DNA from: Microbacterium sp. 4R-513
Lineage (GTDB): Bacteria; Actinomycetota; Actinomycetes; Actinomycetales; Microbacteriaceae
DNA: 64,000 nt
Direction: 5' to 3'
Assembly: GCF_011046485.1 (NCBI RefSeq)
Contig: NZ_CP049256.1
Span: 1,674,001 to 1,738,000, forward strand
A program made the position numbers and the translations under genes. The notes below the pieces were generated by a model, which saw nothing but the letters and a program-made list of their open reading frames with translations, searched no databases and was not told where the DNA came from. The first letter of the stretch is position 1. Each line of letters starts with the position of its first letter. Shown in pieces: positions 1-6,840 of the stretch.

Positions 1-595
1 TGATGGTCCAGGCGCCGGCCTCGACGGCGCGCTCGAACGGCGCGAGGTAGAGCTCGCGCAGGCTGCGCTCGTCCACCTCGACGTCGACGGTGAAGCGGTC
101 GGTCTCGGAGTCGTTGGCGACGTAGTGCTTGGGGCAGGCGCCCACGCCGTTCTCCTGGAGCCCCCGCACGTAGGCGGCGGCGAGCTCGGCGCTCAGCTCG
201 GGGTCCTCGCTGAAGCACTCGAAGTGCCGGCCGCCGAGAGGCGAGCGGTGGAGGTTGATCGTGGGTCCGAGCACGACGTCCACGCCCTTTCGACGGGCTT
301 CGGATGCCGCGGCCGCCCCGTACCGGTAGGCGAGGTCGACGTCCCACGACGCCGCGAGCGCCGAGCCCGACGGGAGGTTGAGCGAGGGCTCGCGCTCGTC
401 CCACCGCGGCCCGCGGACGCCGGCCGGCCCGTCGGAGAGGGTCATCGCGCGCAGCCCGATCTCGGGCAGCGGCACGGTCGTCCAGAAGTCGGCGCCCTGC
501 ACCAGGGCGGCCTTCTGCTCGAGGGTGAGCTTCTCGAGGAGCGGGACGAGGTGCTCGACCGTCGCCGGGTGGGTGGTCGTCGCGGGGGTCGTCAT
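1..595 (-). CDS. Glycoside hydrolase family 3 beta-glycosidase, N-terminal part (runs off window)
   Basis: The first 198 codons of a GH3 enzyme are visible. GH3 enzymes hydrolyse terminal beta-linked glucose, xylose or similar residues from oligosaccharides. Seen: an N-terminal region with EQKAALVQGADFWTT, SDGPAGVRG near residues 54-62, GRHFECFSEDP at 122-132 and the substrate-binding KHYVANDSE at 156-164, as in intracellular beta-glucosidases. There is no signal peptide, so the enzyme is probably cytoplasmic. The catalytic Asp region lies beyond the window edge. The ATG overlaps the stop of the upstream ABC ATPase by ATGA, so it is the last visible gene of the transporter operon, which suggests it cleaves the imported ligand. 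Family certain, sugar specificity unknown. Confidence 0.93.
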   Translation of the reverse strand, partial: MTTPATTTHPATVEHLVPLLEKLTLEQKAALVQGADFWTTVPLPEIGLRAMTLSDGPAGVRGPRWDEREPSLNLPSGSALAASWDVDLAYRYGAAAASEARRKGVDVVLGPTINLHRSPLGGRHFECFSEDPELSAELAAAYVRGLQENGVGACPKHYVANDSETDRFTVDVEVDERSLRELYLAPFERAVEAGAWTI

Positions 596-1449
596 GCTGC
601 TGCTTCTCCTTGCGTGGTCTGCGTCTGCTCGTCGAGGAGAGCGCGTCGCGCGGCGCGGCGCTGTGCCTGCTCGTCGGGGTTGGGAACGGGTGCGGCGAGG
701 AAGAGCCGCTGCGTGTAGGGGTGCTCGGGCCGTGCGGTCACCTGGTCGCCGTCGCCCGTCTCGACGAGCTCACCGCGGTACATCACGGCGACACGGTGGC
801 TGATGTGGCGGACCACGGCGAGGTCGTGCGAGATGAAGAGGTAGGCGACGCCCGTGCGCTCCTGGATCTCGATGAAGAGGTCCAGGACGCGAGCCTGTGT
901 GGACAGGTCGAGAGCCGAGACCGGCTCGTCGCAGACGATGAGCTTGGGGTCGAGGGCGAGCGCGCGGGCGATCGCGATGCGCTGGCGCTGCCCGCCGGAG
1001 AACTCGCGGGGGAGCCGGCCCGCGGCGTTGCCGGGGAGCCCCACGCGGTCGAGCAGGTCGCGCACGCGCGCCCTCGCCTCCTTGCCGGCGACGCCGCGCG
1101 CCGTCAGCGGCTCGGCGAGGATCTGCTCGATCGTGAGCGACGGGTTGAGCGACGAGTACGGGTCCTGGAACACGACCTGGATCTCGCTGGACAGGTCGCG
1201 CCGCTGCCGGCGGTTCAGGTGGCCGATGTCGCGGCCGTCGTAGGTGATCGTCCCGCCGGTGACCGGCGCGAGACCGAGGACGGCGCGGCCGAGGGTCGTC
1301 TTGCCCGAGCCGGACTCGCCCACGAGGCCGACGGTCTCCCCGGGACGGATGTCGAGCGAGACGCCCTTGAGGGCCCGGAAGGGCTTCACGCGGAATCCCT
1401 TGGCGGGGTATTCGACGACGAGGTTCTGGACGTCGAGAAGAGCGCTCAT
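592..1449 (-). CDS. Peptide/oligosaccharide-type ABC transporter ATPase (DppF/OppF-like)
   Basis: This 285-residue nucleotide-binding subunit belongs to a family-5 (Dpp/Opp) importer. Walker A GESGSGKTTLG, Q-loop VFQDPYSSLNP, signature [15 protein letters not shown], Walker B LIVCDEPVSALD and the switch histidine in ISHDL are all visible. The C-terminal HPYTQRLFLAAPVPNPDEQ is the oligopeptide ATPase tail. The start is the ATG that overlaps the preceding gene's stop by ATGA; the open frame upstream of it is only a shadow of the preceding gene. It should pair with the ATPase half of the fused upstream protein. With GH3 and GH2 genes alongside, the cargo may be an oligosaccharide rather than a peptide; that is inference. 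Confidence 0.93.
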   Translation of the reverse strand: MSALLDVQNLVVEYPAKGFRVKPFRALKGVSLDIRPGETVGLVGESGSGKTTLGRAVLGLAPVTGGTITYDGRDIGHLNRRQRRDLSSEIQVVFQDPYSSLNPSLTIEQILAEPLTARGVAGKEARARVRDLLDRVGLPGNAAGRLPREFSGGQRQRIAIARALALDPKLIVCDEPVSALDLSTQARVLDLFIEIQERTGVAYLFISHDLAVVRHISHRVAVMYRGELVETGDGDQVTARPEHPYTQRLFLAAPVPNPDEQAQRRAARRALLDEQTQTTQGEAAA

Positions 1450-3344
1450 GACGGAACTCCCTGGGAGACGGTCCCGGCCCGCGAGCCGGTGGTGGTCAGC
1501 GGCGGCCGGGCGGGACCCTCGTCGAGGATCGCGTCCAGCAGCGACTGCGTGTACGGGTGGGATGGGTTGCCGAGGATCGTGCGCACGGGGCCCTGCTCGA
1601 CGAACAGGCCCTGCTGCATGACGGTGACGCGGTCGCACAGGTCGGCGACGACGCCGAAGTTGTGTGTCACGAGGAGCATCGCCATGCCGCGCTCCCGCTG
1701 GAGGTCCCGCAGCAGATCGAGCACTTCGGCCTGCACCGTGACGTCGAGGGCCGTCGTGGGCTCGTCGGCGATGATGAGGTCGGGGTCGGTCGAGACGGCG
1801 CCCGCGATCAGCACGCGCTGCGCCATGCCGCCCGAGACCTCGAACGGATAGGCGTCGAAGGTGCGCTGCGGGTTGGGGATGCCGACGCGCTCGAGGAGCG
1901 CGAGCGACCGCTCGGTGGCCTCCTTCTTGCTGAGGCCCAGGTTCTTGCGCAACGGCTCGACGAGCTGGAAGCCGATCTTGAACGACGGGTCGAGGTTCGA
2001 CATCGGCTCCTGCGGGATGTAGCCGATGCGCTTCCCCCGGATGCCGTTGAAGACCCGCTCCGATGAGTCGGCCAGCTGCGTGCCCTCGTAGTCGATCGAC
2101 CCGCCCGAGACGTGGCCGCCGCTCGGGAGGAGCCCGAGCACGGCGAACGCGGTCTGCGTCTTGCCGGAGCCCGACTCGCCGATGAGGCCGTGGATCTCGC
2201 CCTTGCGGATGTCGAGCGAGACGCCGTGGACGACCTCGATGTCGGCGCCCTCGGGCTGCTGGTATGCGACCCGGAGGTCCCGGATGCCGAGCACGACGTC
2301 GCGCGGGTTCTCGGCCGTTCGCGGGTCGTCGGGGTGCACGATCGTGTCGCCGAGGACGGGGAGCTCCGTCGAGTCGTCGATGGGCGCGGCATCCATCCCG
2401 CTCGTCGAGAGCGACGTGGTGACGGCGGCGATGGAGCCGGTCGCGGACGAGACCGCGCGACGCCGGCGTCGGCGGACGGTCGCGGTGCGCTCGAGCACGT
2501 CGCGCATGGCGTTGGCCAGGAGCGTCAGGGCGATGCACGTCGTGGCGATCGCGAGGGACGGCCACACCATGAGGAGGGGGGCGCGGTAGATGTTCGCGAA
2601 GCCGTCGTTGAGCATCGAGCCCCACGTCGGGACGCTCATGTCGCCCAGGCCGAGGAACTCCAGTCCCGACTGGATCGCGATCGCGATGCCCGCGATGATC
2701 GCCGTCTGGATGATGATCGGGGCACGCACGACCGACAGGATGTGCCGGCCGATGATGCGCGTGTCGGAGAGGCCCGAGACGCGCGCGGCGTCGACGTAGA
2801 GCTCGCTGCGCACGCCGACGACGGCGGCGTAGACCAGGCGGTAGTACGCGGGCGAGAGGATGATGCCGAAGATGAGCATCGCCCACCACACCGAGGGTCC
2901 GAGGACGGCGCGGGCGGCGATCAGGATCACGATGCCGGGAAGCGCCATCACGAGCGAGGTCACCCACGACGCGACCGAGTCGAACCAGCCCTTGAAGTAG
3001 CCGGCGATGAGGCCGCTGACGACGCCGATGACGAGCGACGTGACGATGGCGACGGATGCCGCGGCCAGCGTGACCGACGTCGCCCAGAGCAGCCGCGACA
3101 GGACGTCGCGACCCGCGCTGTCGTTGCCGAGCAGGTGCTCGGCGCTCGGCGGCGCGAGGACGAGCTGCAGCGAGGCCTGGTTCGGCGGGTACGGGGCGAT
3201 GAAAGGGCCGATGACGGCGATGAGCACGACGAGGGCCAGGTAGACGAGCGCGATGAGGCCGACGGGGTTGCGCACGAGGCGCCGGAACAGCGAGGTCCGG
3301 ACGTGCGGCGTAGGCACCGCGGGAGGAACTTCGATGGCGGTCAT
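1446..3344 (-). CDS. Fused ABC permease and ATPase (DppC-DppD-type)
   Basis: One 632-residue frame holds two transporter subunits. Residues 1 to about 300 are a DppC-type permease: the N-terminal RNPVGLIALVYLALVVLIAV helix, a periplasmic APYPPNQ segment, several membrane helices and the EAA loop DAARVSGLSDTRIIGRH. After a charged linker rich in Arg, Ser and Thr, residues about 350-632 are a DppD-type ATPase with Walker A GESGSGKTQTA, IPQEPMSNLDP, signature VSGGMAQRVL, Walker B LIIADEPTTALD and the tail NPSHPYTQSLLDAI. No stop or frameshift separates the halves, so the fusion is real in this sequence. Fused permease/ATPase proteins of this type are known in actinobacteria. It overlaps both neighbours by ATGA. 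Confidence 0.92.
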   Translation of the reverse strand: MTAIEVPPAVPTPHVRTSLFRRLVRNPVGLIALVYLALVVLIAVIGPFIAPYPPNQASLQLVLAPPSAEHLLGNDSAGRDVLSRLLWATSVTLAAASVAIVTSLVIGVVSGLIAGYFKGWFDSVASWVTSLVMALPGIVILIAARAVLGPSVWWAMLIFGIILSPAYYRLVYAAVVGVRSELYVDAARVSGLSDTRIIGRHILSVVRAPIIIQTAIIAGIAIAIQSGLEFLGLGDMSVPTWGSMLNDGFANIYRAPLLMVWPSLAIATTCIALTLLANAMRDVLERTATVRRRRRRAVSSATGSIAAVTTSLSTSGMDAAPIDDSTELPVLGDTIVHPDDPRTAENPRDVVLGIRDLRVAYQQPEGADIEVVHGVSLDIRKGEIHGLIGESGSGKTQTAFAVLGLLPSGGHVSGGSIDYEGTQLADSSERVFNGIRGKRIGYIPQEPMSNLDPSFKIGFQLVEPLRKNLGLSKKEATERSLALLERVGIPNPQRTFDAYPFEVSGGMAQRVLIAGAVSTDPDLIIADEPTTALDVTVQAEVLDLLRDLQRERGMAMLLVTHNFGVVADLCDRVTVMQQGLFVEQGPVRTILGNPSHPYTQSLLDAILDEGPARPPLTTTGSRAGTVSQGVPS

Positions 3345-4282
3345 GACAGTCGGACCTTCGGGTTGAGCGCAGCCTGCGCGAGATCGATGACGAGGTTGAC
3401 GATGATGACGATGACCGCGAAGGCGACGACGAGGCCCATCATCACGGGGATGTCGCCCTGGAGCCCGGCCTGCACCGTCAGCTGACCCATGCCGGGAAGC
3501 GCGAAGACCTGCTCGACGATGACGGCACCGCCGAGCAGTCCGATGAACTGCACGGCGAGGATGGCGAGGGCGGGGCCGCCGGCGTTGCGCAGCACGTGGC
3601 GGTATACGACGCTGTTGACGCTGAGCCCGCGACTGCGGAGTGTGCGGACGTAGTCGCGCGACATCGCGTCGATCATCGAGCCGCGTATCTGCTGCGTGAC
3701 GGCCGCGATGGCGCCGAGCGCGAGCGCCGCGATCGGGAGCGTCACCGATGACAGCCACCCGGTGAACGACGTCGTGAGGGGGACGTACCCCGTCGCCTTG
3801 AACCAGTGCAGGTTGATGGCGAAGATCAGCACGAGGTAGAGGGCGATGAGGAAGCCCGGGATGGCGAAACCGAGCACCGAGATGACCTGCACGCCGCCGT
3901 CGACCCAGCCGCGGCGACGGGCCGCGAGGACGCCGAGCACGACCGACACGATCGCCGTGACGATGGTGGTGCCGATCACGATCGAGAGCGTCACTGCCAC
4001 GCGGCCGGAGAGGCTGACCGACACCAGCTGACCGTTGAACCACGAGCGGCCGAGGTCGCCCGTGAGGGCATTGGTGAGCCAGTCCCAGTACTGCACGACG
4101 ACAGGACGGTCGAGGCCCAGCTCGTGCGCCTTCTGCGCCACGAGCTCCGGGGTCGCGTTCTGGCCGAGGATCCGGCGGGCGATGTTGGCGCTGTCCAGGT
4201 ACAGCAGGCCGAACGCGAGCGCCGAGATCACGAAGAGGAGGATGACGCCGGCGAGGATGCGTCGGACGATGAACGTGAGCAT
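3341..4282 (-). CDS. ABC transporter permease (DppB-like)
   Basis: This 313-residue integral membrane protein is the first permease subunit of the family-5 importer. The N-terminal LTFIVRRILAGVILLFVIS helix, a long extracytoplasmic loop with LGLDRPVVVQYWDWL, and the C-terminal half with the EAA-type loop SRDYVRTLRSRGLSVNSV are characteristic. It should form a heterodimer with the permease half of the downstream fused protein. The gene lies 78 bp after the binding-protein gene, beyond a strong hairpin, and overlaps the fused gene by 4 bp. The ligand cannot be read from the sequence. Confidence 0.92.
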   Translation of the reverse strand: MLTFIVRRILAGVILLFVISALAFGLLYLDSANIARRILGQNATPELVAQKAHELGLDRPVVVQYWDWLTNALTGDLGRSWFNGQLVSVSLSGRVAVTLSIVIGTTIVTAIVSVVLGVLAARRRGWVDGGVQVISVLGFAIPGFLIALYLVLIFAINLHWFKATGYVPLTTSFTGWLSSVTLPIAALALGAIAAVTQQIRGSMIDAMSRDYVRTLRSRGLSVNSVVYRHVLRNAGGPALAILAVQFIGLLGGAVIVEQVFALPGMGQLTVQAGLQGDIPVMMGLVVAFAVIVIIVNLVIDLAQAALNPKVRLS

Positions 4283-4319
4283 GATTCGCTCCTGGTCTCA
4301 GTGGTGAGAGAAGAGGGAT

Positions 4320-4352
4320 CCGGCCCGCCCGTGCGATCGACGGGCGGGCCGG
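4320..4352 (-). terminator. Intercistronic hairpin after the binding-protein gene
   Basis: A perfect 13-bp stem (CCGGCCCGCCCGT with its complement) closes a 7-nt loop just downstream of the binding-protein stop, with no U-tract. It lies between that gene and the dppB-like gene of the same operon. It probably stabilises or partly terminates the upstream message, so that binding protein exceeds permease. Confidence 0.65.
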
Positions 4353-4360
4353 ATGAACCG

Positions 4361-5890
4361 CTACTGCTTCGGCTGGAAGTCGTAGATGTTCGGGTAGGCG
4401 TTCGTCGGGAGCATCTTGACGGTCGTGTTGGCGTCCGTCGCGACGCTGCCCTGCACGCGGTAGAAGGGGGCGAACCAGGCCTGCTCGACGATGTACTTGT
4501 TGAGCTCGCCGGCCACCTTGGCCTGCGTGGCCTCGTCGCCGAACTGGATCTGCTTCATGTACTCGTCGACCTTCGGGTCGTCGTAGTGGAACGGGTTGAA
4601 CACGGCGGTCGGAGCGATCATGAACTGGATCAGCTGCCAGTCCGGGTTCTGCTCGAGGGCCATGAAGGATGCCGGGTACTTCGGCGCGAGGAGGTCCGCG
4701 ATGAAGTTGTTCGGCGCGACCTCGGTCGGCTTCACCGTGATGCCCGCGTCCGCGAGCTGCTGCTCGATGAGCGTGTAGGTCGCGGCGCCGAGGACCGAGA
4801 CGGTCGGCATCGAGATCGTGACGCCGTCTGGGTAGCCGGCCTCCTTGAGGAGCTCCTTGGCCTTCTTCGGGTCGTAGGTGTAGTAGTCGTCGAGCTCCGG
4901 GTCGTACGCCTTGCTGGTCTTGGGGAAGACCTGGGTCGTCACGGTGCCCTTGTCGGCGGCCGCCGCCTTCAGCATGCCCGCGCGGTCGATCGCGTAGTTG
5001 ATCGCCTGGCGCACCTTGACGTTGCCGAGCTCCGGCGACATCGTGCCGGCGCGGTCGAGGAGAAGCAGGCCCTGGAAGTCGAGCTCATTGGCGTTGACGG
5101 TCCAGCCCGAGCCCTCGACCTCGGCGAGGTTGTCGTTGTTGACGAGCTTCACCCCGTTCGCCTCGCCCGCCTTGATGGCGTTGAGGGCCGCGGTGGGGTC
5201 GCTCAGGACGTTGACGACGACCTTGTCGTAGTGCTGGACGTCGGGGTTCCAGTAGTCGTCGTTCTTCGTGTAGACGTAGCTCGTGCCGGTGACCGTGGCC
5301 GAGGTGTCGAGCTTGTAGGGGCCCGAGCCGACGGGGGTCGTTGCGACGTCGGCGCTGTCGAGCGATGCCTCGCTGCCGACAAGGCCGGGATCGCGGGTGA
5401 GGTAGTTGAGGAACGCCGGGTCGGGTGCGCTCAGTGTGATGACGACGGTCTGGTCGTCGGGTGCCTGGATGTCGGCGACGCTCGAGAGGTAGCCGGCGTC
5501 GGGTGATGTGCCGTCCTTGAAGCGCTGCAGGTTCTTGACGACGACCGCTCCCGTGAGCTTCGAGCCGTCGGTGAAGGTGACGTCGTCGCGCAGCGTGAGC
5601 GTGAGGACCGTGTTGTCGTCGTTGTACGACCACTCGGTCGCGAGCCACGGCTCGATCGTGTTGTCCGGCGTCGCGAGGAGGAGCGTGTCGAACACCGTCT
5701 GGTAGAACGGCGCCCGGTTGCCCCACTCGGCACCGGCCGGGTCGAGGGTGGTGGGCGCGAGGATCGCACCCAGCGTCAGCGTGTCACCGCCGGCACCGCC
5801 GGTGGAGCCCGCATCGCCGCTTGCGGCGCATCCCGTGAGGGCGAGGGCTGCGACCGCGACTGCGGCTGCTGTGGCCTTCCATCGGAACAT
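4361..5890 (-). CDS. ABC transporter substrate-binding lipoprotein, family 5 (SBP_bac_5)
   Basis: This 509-residue extracytoplasmic binding protein starts with a lipoprotein signal: basic MFRWK, a hydrophobic stretch and lipobox LTGC with the modifiable Cys near residue 21. Family-5 hallmarks include PTTLDPAGAEWGNR, EPWLATEWSYNDDNTVLTLTL, VTFTDGSKLTG, PVGSGPYKL, VRQAINYAIDR and YDPKKAKELLKEAGYPDG. It should deliver ligand to the DppB/DppCD/DppF proteins encoded downstream. Family-5 proteins bind peptides, nickel or, in several plant-polymer degraders, cello- or xylo-oligosaccharides. The adjacent GH3 and GH2 genes favour a sugar ligand here, but this is not proven. The divergent TetR gene lies 194 bp away. 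Confidence 0.93.
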   Translation of the reverse strand: MFRWKATAAAVAVAALALTGCAASGDAGSTGGAGGDTLTLGAILAPTTLDPAGAEWGNRAPFYQTVFDTLLLATPDNTIEPWLATEWSYNDDNTVLTLTLRDDVTFTDGSKLTGAVVVKNLQRFKDGTSPDAGYLSSVADIQAPDDQTVVITLSAPDPAFLNYLTRDPGLVGSEASLDSADVATTPVGSGPYKLDTSATVTGTSYVYTKNDDYWNPDVQHYDKVVVNVLSDPTAALNAIKAGEANGVKLVNNDNLAEVEGSGWTVNANELDFQGLLLLDRAGTMSPELGNVKVRQAINYAIDRAGMLKAAAADKGTVTTQVFPKTSKAYDPELDDYYTYDPKKAKELLKEAGYPDGVTISMPTVSVLGAATYTLIEQQLADAGITVKPTEVAPNNFIADLLAPKYPASFMALEQNPDWQLIQFMIAPTAVFNPFHYDDPKVDEYMKQIQFGDEATQAKVAGELNKYIVEQAWFAPFYRVQGSVATDANTTVKMLPTNAYPNIYDFQPKQ

Positions 5891-5968
5891 TCTTTGTCCC
5901 TTTCATCGTGCGGCGATGCCCCTGCGGATCGCCCTGGCGGGAGACGCTAACAAGAAATCCGAGCGAGC

Positions 5969-5995
5969 GCTAGGTTTTCGCAATAAAAATCTAGC
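5969..5995. promoter_or_regulatory. Candidate TetR operator (imperfect inverted repeat)
   Basis: GCTAGGTTTT and AAAATCTAGC form an inverted repeat matching at 9 of 10 positions around a 7-nt spacer. It sits in an AT-rich patch between the divergent binding-protein gene and the TetR gene. It is the best palindrome in this intergenic region and a plausible site for the adjacent regulator; binding is inferred. Confidence 0.5.
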
Positions 5996-6072
5996 ATTCA
6001 CTAGGAATTCGTTATAGAACGGAGGGGAAGGGACGTCGGGGGAGCGCCGAAGAGGGCCGCTCTGCGAACGGA

Positions 6073-6078
6073 TACGGT
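6073..6078 (+). promoter_or_regulatory. -10 hexamer TACGGT, leaderless-type start of the TetR gene
   Basis: The TANNNT hexamer ends 6 nt before the ATG and no Shine-Dalgarno sequence separates them, so the transcript probably begins at or next to the start codon. Confidence 0.45.
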
Positions 6079-6084
6079 GATGCC

Positions 6085-6840
6085 ATGACGGACAGCACGG
6101 CGGTGACCGCCAGGCGCAAGCCGCGCGGCGAGTACGCGAAGAGCGAGGCGAAGCGGCAGGCGATCCTGGACGCGGCGCTCGAGGTCTTCGCCGAGTCCGG
6201 CTACCGTGCCGGCTCGCTGCGCGAGGTCGCGCAGCGCGTCGGGATGAGCGAGGCAGGGCTCCTGCATCACTTCCGGAGCAAGAGTGCGCTGCTCATGGCC
6301 GTGCTCGACCACCGCGACGACCTCTCGCGGGCCGTCGTCGACTTCGACCAGCCCGACGGCGTCGAGGCGCTCCGGGGACTCGTGGTCCTCGCGAGGCGCA
6401 ACGCCTCCACCCCGGGCGTGGTCGAGCTGTACTGCACCCTCTCGGCCGAGGCCACCTCGCCGGACCACCCGGCACACGACTACTTCGTGCGCCGTTACAT
6501 CTATGTCCGCGAGAGCATCGGCACGGCCTTCCGGCGCATCGCGGACGCCGGCCGGCTGCTGCCTGGCGTCGACCCGCACCGTGCCGCCGTGGCGACGGTC
6601 GCCCTCATGGACGGTCTGCAGGTGCAGTGGCTGCTCGATCGCGAGTCCACCGACATGGGCGAGGCGCTCGACGAGTTCTTCCGCGGTTTCGTCTCGGGCT
6701 TCGACCTCGAGTCGATCGAGCAGGCGCTGGATGCGCAGGCCGCCCAGTTTGCGGAGTTCACCGAGGTGACCCACGCCGCGCAGCGGGATGCCTCGTCCGG
6801 GCCGGCTCCGTCATCCGACAGCGACGAGGCATCCGCGTGA
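6085..6840 (+). CDS. TetR-family transcriptional regulator of the glycosidase/ABC locus
   Basis: This 251-residue repressor has an N-terminal helix-turn-helix (KRQAILDAALEVFAESGY, then LREVAQRVGMSEAGLLHHF, residues about 20-65) and an all-helical ligand domain containing SPDHPAHDYF and MDGLQVQWL. The C-terminal 30 residues are Ser/Asp-rich and probably disordered. Its GTGA overlap with the GH2 gene shows co-transcription, and it diverges from the binding-protein operon, so it most likely controls both. TetR control of a glycosidase locus is less usual than LacI control. It resembles the TetR encoded at 23248-23862 in the motif set, so the two belong to one subfamily. The inducer is unknown. 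Confidence 0.92.
   Translation: MTDSTAVTARRKPRGEYAKSEAKRQAILDAALEVFAESGYRAGSLREVAQRVGMSEAGLLHHFRSKSALLMAVLDHRDDLSRAVVDFDQPDGVEALRGLVVLARRNASTPGVVELYCTLSAEATSPDHPAHDYFVRRYIYVRESIGTAFRRIADAGRLLPGVDPHRAAVATVALMDGLQVQWLLDRESTDMGEALDEFFRGFVSGFDLESIEQALDAQAAQFAEFTEVTHAAQRDASSGPAPSSDSDEASA

Noticed and set aside
3806..5506. 566-codon plus-strand open frame opposite the family-5 binding-protein gene
   Set aside because: Composition is typical of an antisense GC-rich shadow (Val/Asp/Glu/Arg runs) and the minus-strand genes carry all recognised motifs.
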